DNA of 64,000 nt. Source: Cyclaneusma minus. Taxonomy: Eukaryota > Ascomycota > Leotiomycetes > Marthamycetales > Marthamycetaceae. The notes below the pieces were generated by a model, which saw nothing but the letters and a program-made list of their open reading frames with translations, was not told the DNA's origin and made no database searches. The translations under genes were made by a program, and so were the position numbers. The number at the start of each line of letters is the position of its first letter. Positions within the stretch are counted from its first letter, which is position 1. Shown one piece after another: positions 53,517 through 64,000 of this stretch. Location of the stretch: contig JAKZHN010000032.1 in NCBI GenBank assembly GCA_037179335.1, positions 338,663 to 402,662 on the forward strand. The letters are read 5' to 3'.

Positions 53517-54065
53517 GACGGGCGCGGCAGTGTTGGGTCGGTCTGGAGGAGTCGGTGGTGGTTGCGGCGGACGAGCGGGCGTGAAGTTGCTATTGGAGTG
53601 GTGGTGGGGAAGAAAGAAGAAAGAAGATGGAGGAGCGTGCTCTCGAGGCAATATTTGTAGCTGCAGAAGAATTATTCCGAAACCGCTAAAACGCAAGGTG
53701 AAGGTCGGTTGTGGTGGTTGCGGCGATGGCGACGGACCGAGACTCAAGAGAGGGAAGAGGGAAGTCAGGGACCGAGCGGGATGGTGACCGGAAATGAGAG
53801 AGACGACTGGGAACCAGAGAGACGACTGGGATCGAGAACGGAGACTGGGAACGAGAGCAGTGACTGGGAACGAGACAGAGCAAGACTCGGGGATGAAGTT
53901 TAGAGCTCGGAAACAAGCTGCCCAATATCAAGTTGGACTCCGTGATGCTGGGATACTGCAGACTTTGGGATTCCCGGAAGCTGCTCGAAGTTATTGAGCC
54001 TCTAGGATACAGTGTTTGTCCCCGGGACTGCTCTGTGAATGTTGACCGGCATGATTCAGTTCTAC
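53517..54065. other. 5' flank and degenerate minisatellite
   Basis: Leader of the gene at 53516, then a degenerate 16-18-bp repeat around GAGACGACTGGGAACGA at about 53777-53885 (six or so copies), then intergenic DNA. Confidence 0.55.
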
Positions 54066-54260
54066 CTATAAATGAAAAATCATGGTGACTTGAAAACTGG
54101 TGGTTCTATATTTGTGTGATGTTGAATCATATGCAAGTTTGAACCAAGTGAATGGATGCGTCCTGCCTTCGATTCTGTACTCTTGACCATTAGGTCGCTT
54201 TATGGAGAGAATCGTCGTCATCTCCACCTCCTGCCTTCGACTCTTTGAACTCTTCACCCC
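54066..54260 (-). pseudogene. Fragment of the duplicated C-terminal module
   Basis: The peptide THPFTWFKLAYDSTSHKYRT followed by TSFQVTMIFHL on the minus strand resembles THWFRFAHDTRFQFERHRDF plus YSYLEVIH from the gene at 52195. It is about 45 residues with no credible start, hence a third, inverted fragment of the same module. Confidence 0.45.
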
Positions 54261-54688
54261 GCCACTGACCGTCTTCCCTCCGTCCTCCCAAACTTCCATG
54301 CTCGGCCACAACTTAGCTCTCAGTCCCAACTGCCGCTCTGATCCCCCACGCTACCTATCATTTGGCCTGTGTACCTCGTGCCTGGACCTCTTCCTCCCCC
54401 CTCTGCCAGCTAGCCTCTCGTGCCTCTTCCAGAAGTATCTCCCCAACCTTCTCCCCCACTTCCCCAACCCCATTGTCGAAGAGTTAGTACAAATTGTTAA
54501 CAACTTCGAGCTGTTCTCGTAGTGTCCTCAGGTTATCCAAGCTAATCTCCAATACACCTAGCAAACGTTGCAAAGAGTCAACTTGCCAGGTAAATCGGCT
54601 GACGGTATATTAATTTGCAAACAGCCTCGGACAATTTCACACCATCTTCATCCTTCTCTCCATCTTGTCCGCCCTCGCTCCATTTCAT
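54261..54688. other. Intergenic, no gene seen
   Basis: A 106-codon plus-strand frame at 54202-54522 is Leu/Pro/Ser-rich, without motifs, and is not called. Confidence 0.35.
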
Positions 54689-55022
54689 TCAGCCTTCAGA
54701 CCCGCCTCTCTGCAAAAGCATCGTCTTGTCATCCGTGCGGCAAAAGCCCAATCGGTCGGGGTCAAAAACCGTCCGGTTTGAATCCGAAAGGGGAACACCC
54801 GGCAAGCCGCAGCGAATGTCAAAAGCCCGGTATACCGGCTCAGACCCAGAGAGCAGCTTAGGCAGGTCCAATTGTCCCAAAATCTCCTCAAGCACGAATG
54901 GTACGTATATATTGTCGAGCTGTTCGGCGAGGTGATTTTGAAATATGCCATATCAGTCTTTTAGAACCCCACTTCAATGGGATCCCACTTACTGATTGAG
55001 CCACAAGGGTATATCGTTTCTG
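54689..55022 (-). pseudogene. 3' end of a gene truncated at the AT-rich boundary
   Basis: Two coding-like exons on the minus strand: 55022-54993 (QKRYTLVAQS) and 54919-54689 (LDNIYVPFVLEEILGQLDLP, SEPVYRAFDIRCGLPGVPLS, FDPDRLGFCRTDDKTMLL, stop). They are joined by a 73-nt intron with a GTAAGT donor, a CTGAT branch site and an AACAG acceptor, in phase 0. A TTTCAG acceptor precedes the 10-codon exon, but upstream of it the DNA turns abruptly into AT-rich sequence with no exon. The gene has therefore lost its 5' part to insertion or mutation. The family is not recognised. Confidence 0.6.
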
Positions 55023-56441
55023 CTGAAATCTCAAAATAAAATTTATTAAACTAGCTTAATTAAAAAGCAAAAAAATAATATTTTAATAAATAAAATTCAT
55101 TAGCAATTTGAAATTTTAAGCAAAGCAGATTTTAATAACTGGTAAAAATTAGACGCTATTATTTTTAAATATATGCATAATAAAAAATATATTTAAAAAA
55201 ATTTAAATCTTAAAAACCGCGCTTTAAAATACAATGCTTTAAAATCCAGCAATAATAATAATAGCGGCGATTAATTACACCAGCTATTTCAGCAGCAATA
55301 ATTTTTAAATAATTATAAAAACGGCGGAAATTCTATAAATTTTAATGCTTTGCTCAATTTTATTTGCAATATATTTTGCGATATATTAAAACATTAAATT
55401 AAAAACTATTATTATAAAAATAACTTATATTATTATTGCAAAAAGCATAATTATATCGCCTAAATTTATTTTATTAAATCCAAATTTCCAGCGCTTTTGC
55501 ATAGCTTTATTTTTTAGCAATTTTAGCAATAATTTATTAAAAATAATAATAAAGGCGAATTTGTGTGCGGTAATTTTAAAAGCAATTAAAATAATAGTTT
55601 TGGCAATAATAATCGAATCCAATATTTATATAACAATAAAATATTTGCAATTAATAATAATATAAATATTTATTTTATAAATATTTAAAACTATTATAAT
55701 TTAACCATTCCGCTTTAAAATAATTATTAAATGCCTATTAAATATTATACGCTTTTTTAAAAAACGGCCATTTTAATATCCGGCCTATATATTAAAATTA
55801 TTTAGCAGCTTTAGCAGCAGAAAAATAGTCAGTTTTTAATTTAAATCGCAATTGAAGGCAATTAAATTTTTTTTTTTTTAAAAAATAGCCTTATTAAAAA
55901 TTGGTAATTTTAAATAATTGTTCTAATAGCAAAATATATATAATAGCTTTAAATTAAAATTCCATTTCTTAATAGCAAATTATTGCTTGTTTTTTTTTAT
56001 ATAATTTTTCTTATAAATAATTCGATTAATAATAATTATACCGGCATTCATTTTATTAATATAAATTTTATTTTGCAATATTAATTTTCTATTTAATAAT
56101 TTTGCTATTTCCGATTTTTATATTATATAAATAGAAAATTTTAGCCAAAGATAATTTATATAGTAATTGCATTTATATTTATAGGCAATTATTTTAAAAA
56201 ATAGGTATTTTATATTATTAAGCTTTTGCCAAATATTTTAATTATTATTAATTGGCTATAGCTATATAGCTATAATTTAAATATTAGCTAGCGCAATAGT
56301 ATTTTTTAATAGCATATTAAAAATTATACCAGAAAATACTATTTTTATAGCAATTGGCCTAAATTAGCACCAACTATTTTTTACCTACCATTTAATTTTA
56401 AATTTTAATTTATTTTTGCCGCTAAAAAAACGCCAATTTTC

Positions 56442-56524
56442 ATTATAATTTTTTATTATAATTTTTTATTATAATTTTTTATTATAATTTTTTATTATAA
56501 TTTTTATTATAATTTTTTATTATA
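56442..56524. repeat. 13-bp AT tandem repeat
   Basis: About six copies of ATTATAATTTTTT, one of them a base shorter, inside the AT-rich isochore. Confidence 0.85.
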
Positions 56525-59500
56525 AATTATAAATTATTTTAAATATAAAAAATACGGTAATTTTATAGCCGCTATTTAAATATTTTTCAATATTTCTCAA
56601 AAATGCGCCAAATTTATATATTAATATAAAGTTTATTTTAAGCATAAATTATTATATTATAAAAATAATTAATTAATAAAAAAGCATTTATATGCAAATA
56701 ATTTTCAATAGCAAGCCAAATTATTTAATAGCTGCAAAAATTATTTCAGAATTTTATATTATTATAAATAGGATAAGCAAGAAATTATTATTATTATTTA
56801 GTATTTTTTTTATTGCAATAATAAAATTCCAAATCATTTTTTTAAATATAAATAATATTGGGTTAAGCGCAGCCTTGAGTACTTTTATTTTTATTCATTA
56901 ATTAAATATTTAAATAATGCGTATTACTTAGAATAAATTTAATTGCATTTTTAAAAACCAAAAAAACCAGAAAGTTTTACAAAGCCCTTTTTATGCTTTT
57001 ATTGCTATTAAAAAACCAATTTTATTTTTTTTAATAAATCGTGCAAATATTATTAAATTTTAAATAATATTTGCAAATGGTTTTTTTATTATAGCAAATA
57101 ATTATTTATATTTAATAAAGTATTAAAAGCCAATATAGCCAAATTTATAAAAAGCAAATTACAATTAATAATAGCCAAAATTAAAACCATGCTTTTAATT
57201 TGGCTATATAATTTGCAAAAAAAACTTTTTGCTATAAAAAACAAATAAATTTCTATTAAAACGCTTATAAAATTATAAAATTAAATTAATACCGGGTAAA
57301 AACTTGCTATATTAAAAAAATTGGTTTTTTTTTGCTAGAAAAGCTAGCCTATATTTGCAAATAGCTGGATAAGCATTTAGCTAAAAGCTTTATTTGTAAA
57401 TTAAAAATTAAATATACTATTGGTTTACTAAGGGTAAACGGGTAAAATAATTTATATATGCAATTTGGGAATTATTAGTATGCTGTTAATTATATTTCAA
57501 AAGGAAAGCTGGCTTATCGCCGGCGCTTTTTAAGGCTATTTTCAGCTTTTGGCGCTAGCGGTAGCTATATAGGTATGGGCTATATTGGCTGCTTAAAGCC
57601 TATATTGCGATTGGTTGAATATTGGGGGCTTTTTATTTTATAGTAAAAAATTAATTATATTATAGCTAATTAATTTAGCTAAATAGTATTTAACTAAGCT
57701 ATAATTTTAGTTTTTTTTATTATAATTTCCTAAAAACTTAGCTTTTCTTAAAGCTATTTTTATTTATTAACCCAAATTTTTATTTTAATAATAGCCTTAT
57801 TTATATTTACCAATTTTTCCAAAGCTTTATTAAGGGCAGCCTTAATAAATGCATTAGCTAGATTATTTTCGCTATTAACTTATTTAATTTTTTAACTTTT
57901 TTTATAGCTTTGATTTAAATACAAAATATCTATTATTAAGCGCTTTTTTATAATGGTTTTTAGCTTAATTAAATATTTATAAAAGCTATAGCTATTTATA
58001 TAAATAATAATGGATATATTAAATGTATTTAGCTAAAGGGTAATTAAATTAAATATAAAGCTAATTAAAATTGCTATATTAATGCCTAATATTATAGCTA
58101 AAATTTTAAAAGCTAAAATATTTTTGGTAATTTTTTTAATTTGGTATTGCTTTAGTAAAACAATATTGCCTTTAAGCTTAAATATAGCCGTTAAAATATT
58201 TAAAAATTTATTTATTAAAATAATTAAATAATTTAATTAGAAAAATAAATTTTTATTATTAGCAAATAATCCGTTTATAAAAACAAATAATTTGGCTATA
58301 ATTCTTTTTTAGAAAAATATAAATAAGTTTCCGGTTAAAATTATTTATTATTTATTATAGTTTTTTATTTAAAATTTTTATATTTTATTTAATGGAATTC
58401 TAATGCTAAGCTATAATTAAAAAATTAGATACTAATTTTGGCTAATATATTAAAAACGGGTAAATTATTCTGGTTTTTTTTTTAAATATAATAAGCTTTT
58501 ATATTAAAAGCTATAAAATTTATAAAATTGATTTTATTTTTTTGCCGTTTTTATTTAAAGATTATAGCTTTTTTTATAAAATTTAAAATACAGCCATTAA
58601 GTATTAGAAGGGTGTTTTTTATTAATTTAATTTTGGGCTTAATTTTAAATTGGGCATTTTAAAATCTTTGTTTTTACAAATTTAACTGTTTTTAAATAGC
58701 CAAAATTAAGGTATTATTTATTTAAAATGCTATTATCGCTTGCAAATTTGGATTTTTAAAATCTGGGTTGGAAATTATAAAATAGAAATTAAATATAAAG
58801 CTTTTTAATATACTGCTTTAAATAAATAATAAATTAATAAAGGCCGGCTTTATTTAAATTATAAAATAGCTTTAAAAATAAATAATAATGCTAAAAAGGA
58901 ATTTATTTTTTATTCTTTTAGGCAGGTAATAATAGACCTTTTTATATAGTTTATTTTGAAAATATAAATATATTTATATAATATTTTTTAGAAATAATAG
59001 CTATTTATATTTAAAAATAAGGATAAATGCTAAGAAAATAAGGATTTTTTAAATATAGCATTAAATAATTAATAATTAAATTAAAATAAATTGCTTAAAA
59101 AATTTATTATAGTTTTGCACTACCAATTTTAATTTTTTATATAATATAAATATAGCTTTCCCCTTAATTTTTTTAATTTTTTAATTTTAAATATTTTTTT
59201 TATTATAAATTTAAAAATATTTATAGCTATAAGGCTATTTATTTTTGCCTGGTTTAAAAGCTTAAATAACTTGCCTTTAATGGTAATTTTGCCTTTTTTT
59301 TAGCTATAAATATAGCTATATATTATTATTTTTTAAGGAAAGGAAATACTATTAAAATTTAAAATTATTTTTTATAATATACAAATATATATTTACCTTT
59401 TTTAAATTTGATTTTAAATTATTTTTAGCTAAAAATTCTTGGGTATTTAATTTATTATTTATTAATTTTGAAATTCTTGGTTTTTTCAATAGCCTTTTTG

Positions 59501-61150
59501 GTTTTTAAGGCTTTTAAATACCCTTGGGATTATTTCTGTTTTCTAAAGGCCATTTTTTTAGCGCCGGAAAATTATATTTGGGTTTAAAATTTAATTTAAA
59601 TTTAAATTGGTATTTTAATTAATTTGGGAAAGAATTTAGCTATAAAGCTAATAGCTTTAATAATGGTCCAAATAGTATTTTAAATTATAGTGTAATTGGT
59701 GTAATGGATAATGGAATATTTGGCGTTATAATTGGCATTGTAAAAATTAGCCCATTTGATGCTATAAGCGCAGGCCAATTTAAAAATGAATTATAAAAAG
59801 CATTCCAATTTATATTTTATTTATTAATTTTTACTATTATTATTTGGTTTTTAATTTTTTTAATTTTATAGAGCCCGTTTTTTATATATAAAACATTATT
59901 AATTTAATTTCTAAATTTATAATATTTAGGATATTTAGAGTATTTTTTATTATTAGAGCGCTGGCTATTTGTTTTAAAAAAACAAAAAAAAATTAACCAT
60001 AGCTTTTTTAATGATTTTCGCCTTTTTAATTATTAAAAAAAATAATGCTGATTTATAAAAAAAATTTAAATAGATATTAAATATTAAAAAATAGGAATAA
60101 AGCTATTTAGTTTAGCTATATTATTTATAGCTTTAATCGGCATTTGCATTATTATTTTAATTAAGCTATTTGGCAAATTATTGGAAATAATCTTAATAGC
60201 TTTTTTAAAAATCATATAATGGCGCTTATTCCGTTTAATATTTTAATAGGCTTTTATTTATATAAGTTTTTTTTTAAAAAAAAGCAGTTTAGGTTTAAAA
60301 TTCCTTATTAATAAATTTTATATCGGTATTTGCAATTAGAAAATTAGGTAGGCCTAAATAAATATTAATTTAATATAGTTTAATAGCTTGCTAAATTATT
60401 TTTGCATACTAGGATAATATAGTTTTTGCTATTTAAAATCCAATAGCTATATTTATAATATAGATAATATAATAGCTTTTTTACTAAAAAATATTTATTA
60501 AAATTTTAATATTAAAATTAATTTTTTTACCGGTATTAAATTTAAAACGTGTTGGAGATTTGCTATAAATTTAATATTAATAGCAATATTTAATAATTTA
60601 TTTTAAAGCTTTTATTTTAAAATCTTTATTTGCATTAAATAAAAGATTTGTTTTATAATAATATAGCCCTAATTTCTATGTATTTTTTTTATTTAATTTT
60701 TATTAAATGCTTAACCGCTTTTTGTTTATTAAACTTGGTTAAAATAAATAAAAACCATGGATAGCCCTATTTAATAAATATACCCATTAAAAAAAATTAA
60801 ACTATAATATTTTTTATACTATTATAATAAATACTCTTTTTTTTATATTATATATATATAACTTATTTTAAATAGTATTTGAATATTAGCTATACCCAAT
60901 AGCTTATTTGGACTATTATTTTCAAAATAAATATTAAAAATGCCTTTTAAAATAAATTTAAGATTTAGGCTAGAAATAATTGCTTAAAAAGCCTTAAATT
61001 AACCAATATTACTAAATAATATTTTAGCAGCATTGCTATTTGGAAAAATGCCTTGGAAAATTCCCTTGGTATAGCGGTTATAAATAATAAAAATCTCTAT
61101 TATAAAAACAGGATTTTTTAAATAAAATAAATTAAATAAAAATATTTTGA

Positions 61151-61300
61151 TAAATAAATAAGCTATTTATATATTTGCAAATTTTTTTATAATGGCTTAA
61201 TTATTCAAAATACCAATTTCAATTATAAATAAATATAGTAATTTAAAATCTACTTTAAATTTAATTAAAGGCTTTCTTCATTTTTAAAATTAAATAATTA
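61151..61300 (+). repeat. Direct repeat, left copy
   Basis: 150 bp from TAAATAAATAAGCTATTT onward are identical to 63851-64000 except one base (G at 61271, T at 63971). The two copies are exactly 2700 bp apart, and the right one is cut by the window end. Confidence 0.9.
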
Positions 61301-62673
61301 AATGGCTTAAAAAATTGTATAATTTTAAAAAATATATAGTATTTTTCGCTATTTTTTTTTTAAATTTTGCTTTTTTAATTTTACCAAAAAAATATAATAA
61401 TAGCTTTTATTTAAAAGCTTCTTCCTTTTATCCTTTGACTTTTTTTATTTTCTTTAATATTTATTCTATTTGTTTTTAAAATGCTTAAAAAAATTGGCTT
61501 ATTATAAATATAGCAAAGCTTTTTTTGTTTTTGCTATTATATTTTCTACTATATATTTTTCTATTAATATAATAAATATAAAATTGGTTTATTAAAATTA
61601 TGCTTAAATAATTTGGTTTTTTATTAATTTTATTATTATTTTGAAGGTATTAAAATTAAATAATAGAGCTATAATATAGAAAAAGTGGTTAAAAATTAAT
61701 TATAATTGCAGGATTCGAAATAAGTAAAAGTATTAAATTGGTTTGCAAAAAAGTTATTAATTTTTATTTTATTAAAAATAGCGGAACGGGTTTAAGCAGC
61801 CAAAGTTTTATAATCTGGCTATAAATTTAAAAAAACCTATTTATAATTTGGAATTTTTTAAATGGCTTTATAAAGCTAATTTTTAATAGCTTTATCTAAT
61901 TAATACTTTAAATTAAAATTTAGCTGGATTTTTTAAAAAAGAATTAATATTAAATCCAGGCATTTTATTTTTGATTTGCCTAAATTATTGGCAATAGCCT
62001 TGCAAAAGCTAATATCGGCTTATAAATTTTAGTATCTTATTTTTTTAATTTTAATTTTTAATTTTATTTTGGTAAATTTAATTATTTTATTAAATATAAA
62101 GCCTTTATATACCAGGAAATAATTATAATATTCTCGGGTCTTATTAATTAATATATATAAATGAATTATAATATAATTAATTTTTAAAATACCAGCTTTA
62201 TTATATATATTATAAAGCTTTTAAAGCTTGGTATTTAAAATATTAAATAGCTTATTATTATAGCGGTTTTTTTTAATATATTTTGCTAATTTTTTTTTCT
62301 AGCCTTATAATTGTTTCTTTTATTAATGCCAAAATTTAAAAAAACTGGGCTTTTATTTTTTTACGCTGGTAAAGGGCCAGAAAAAAAAGGGGGTGGTATA
62401 TAGCGTTTTTAAAAATAATATTTGGATATCGAAAAAGAGTAATAAAATGCAAAAGTTATTTTATAGCCAAAAATAGCTTAATAAAGGATTTTTAAAAATC
62501 CTGGTATATTTTCTTGGTATAGAATATTTTTTAAAAATGGTTTAACTAACGGTTTAAGTTAAATATAAAACCGTTTCTAAAATGCTAAATTTTTAATTAA
62601 TTTTTTAATTGCTTTAATTTCTTTTGGAAATTTATTAAAATTTTTGGCTAAATTTGTTTTTACAAATTTAAAA

Positions 62674-62830
62674 ATCTCTATCACACAGGGCCGAGGAGGG
62701 CGCCTTGCGGGCATCTTATAAAACACGTGTATTAAAGGTGCGCAAAAGGTAAGCGTTGCTTATTAAAAAGGCTAAGCAAGGCTTTTAGCGCATAATATTT
62801 AGGCGCTGCCATTTTTATTTAAAAAAAGCA
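62674..62830. other. GC-richer island in the AT-rich isochore
   Basis: Starts abruptly at CTATCACACAGGGCCGAGG and contains GCGCCTTGCGGGCATC, an ACACGTGT palindrome and AAGGTGCGCAAAAGGTAAGCG, before fading back to AT. It is not coding. Either an unmutated remnant of the original element or a later insertion. Confidence 0.6.
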
Positions 62831-63785
62831 GCGGCTATTTTTTATAGCAAAAAAATATATATAATATATTTTATTTGCTATTTTTTTTTAATTATTATAA
62901 TAAAATAGCCGCTTTTATTGTAAAAAATAATAATTTGGCAAAATAATAATTATTTAATTAAATAGCCATAAATTCAACGCCAATTACAATATATTAAGCT
63001 TTTCTAAAAGCTTTAAAGGCCAGCTTTTTTTTAATTTTAAAATAGCCTAATTTTAATAATACCATTAATGCGATTTTTACGCTAAATTAGAAAATTATAT
63101 TAAATAATAGCAAAAATAATAATATATTTTCCAATAATATTATTATTAATAATGCCAATAAAAATGGTATTAATATTAGCAATTAAAAGCAATTTAGCAT
63201 TTTTTTATTTAAAATTTAAAATTATTTAATAGCCTTTTTTAATTAACTAGCTAATTTATTAATATAAACCAGTTTAAGCAAATTTAAAATTAAAGCGCGT
63301 TAGCTGAAAATATAAATATATTATATAAAAGCAAAACTAATTAAGCTTTTGCTTTTGCTTTGATTTTTGCTTTTAATTTAATTCAAGGCTAAGCTAATTT
63401 AAATTTTAATAATTTTGCAGCTATTTAATAAACTATTTAAAAATTTAAAGCTAAAAAAGAAAGTTGCGAAATTATAAGCCAAAATTGCAATTTTTATTTG
63501 CAAACGTAACCTATTTGGTTTAAATTTTAATAATAACCAATTAATTGCCAAAAGGTTTTATATATTTAAAAGTTCCTGTATATTAAATATTAAGCTATAT
63601 TATATATATTATATATATAAATATTATAAATAATGTAATTGTTTATAAAATTATTTTAATATATAATTTCAATTTTCTTTTTTAATAAAATTATTGTATT
63701 TAATTATAATTTTATATTTATTAATATATTATAAAAAGCCTTTTGCTATAAATTTTATATAATATATAAATATAATATTTTATTT

Positions 63786-63787
<2 letters not shown>

Positions 63788-63861
<74 letters not shown>

Positions 63862-63862
63862 G
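63788..63862 (+). repeat. (TAAA)n microsatellite
   Basis: About 18 uninterrupted TAAA units immediately before the right copy of the 2700-bp-spaced direct repeat. Confidence 0.95.
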
Positions 63863-64000
63863 CTATTTATATATTTGCAAATTTTTTTATAATGGCTTAA
63901 TTATTCAAAATACCAATTTCAATTATAAATAAATATAGTAATTTAAAATCTACTTTAAATTTAATTAAAGTCTTTCTTCATTTTTAAAATTAAATAATTA
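63851..64000 (+). repeat. Direct repeat, right copy (cut by window end)
   Basis: See the left copy at 61151-61300; a single mismatch in 150 bp. It follows a TAAA microsatellite that is much shorter (two to three units) in front of the left copy. Confidence 0.9.

Larger units (their letters stand above)
55023..64000. other. AT-rich isochore, probably RIP-degraded repeats
   Basis: From about 55,030 to the window end the sequence becomes extremely AT-rich (long stretches with under 20 percent G+C by eye). No ORF above 70 codons, no motif and no recognisable reverse transcriptase or transposase survive. Long poly-T and poly-A runs and AT microsatellites are common. Remaining C residues are mostly in GpC (GCT, GCC, GCA). 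In fungi such isochores are usually mutated transposons; the original elements cannot be identified here. Confidence 0.75.

Noticed and set aside
56692..56901. 69-codon ORF in the AT-rich isochore
   Set aside because: Ile/Lys/Asn/Phe-only composition expected from AT-rich DNA; no homology signal.
63788..63862. Possible telomere repeat
   Set aside because: TAAA units are a microsatellite; fungal telomeres are usually TTAGGG-like, and sequence continues beyond it.

Overview
The window looks like nuclear DNA of a filamentous ascomycete (Pezizomycotina, plausibly Dothideomycetes). The grounds are introns of 50-124 nt with GTAAGT-like donors, a non-reducing polyketide synthase, a PTH11-type membrane protein, a fungal complex I subunit, a Clr5-domain protein, lineage-specific low-complexity proteins, and about 9 kb of extremely AT-rich sequence of the kind left by repeat-induced point mutation (RIP). 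No species can be named from the sequence alone.

Layout. 0-14 kb: a truncated gene, two serine/arginine-tailed orphan proteins, the complex I 29.9 kDa-type subunit, an intron-containing tRNA-Ile(AAU), a gene with an in-frame nonsense codon, a PTH11-like membrane protein, then a 705-bp foldback element with a tRNA-like core. 15-25.4 kb: a PEBP protein and a divergent FSH1-type serine hydrolase, a three-exon NR-PKS (SAT-KS-MAT-PT-ACP-CMeT, no release domain), and a convergent NAPE-PLD-like metallo-beta-lactamase-fold hydrolase. 26-33 kb: a gene-fragment copy with a SINE-like element, an orphan with a dsRBD-like segment and an RS tail, a PTEN-type phosphatase, and a divergent HAD-fold protein whose catalytic Asp is Asn. 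34-46 kb: two arrays of about 340-bp units, each carrying a TATA box and pyrimidine tract. The arrays face away from a central block holding mitochondrial ribosomal protein uS4m (Nam9) and La protein. 46.7-50.5 kb: an Rrn11-like Pol I factor and a Clr5-domain protein. 51-55 kb: a mosaic of duplicated and broken dsRBD-like genes ending in a gene cut at the edge of an AT-rich isochore. 55-64 kb: AT-rich DNA without intact genes.

How genes relate. The FSH1-type hydrolase next to a PKS that lacks a thioesterase or reductase suggests off-loading in trans, so the two may form a minimal biosynthetic unit. The Nam9/La, PTEN/HAD and PEBP/FSH1 pairs share bidirectional promoters. Several exons absent from the single long ORFs were recovered by joining splice sites in phase (complex I subunit, PTH11-like protein, NAPE-PLD-like protein, PTEN, Nam9, La, Clr5, and the dsRBD-like gene at 52.8-53.5 kb). 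Everything is read from sequence; no searches were run.
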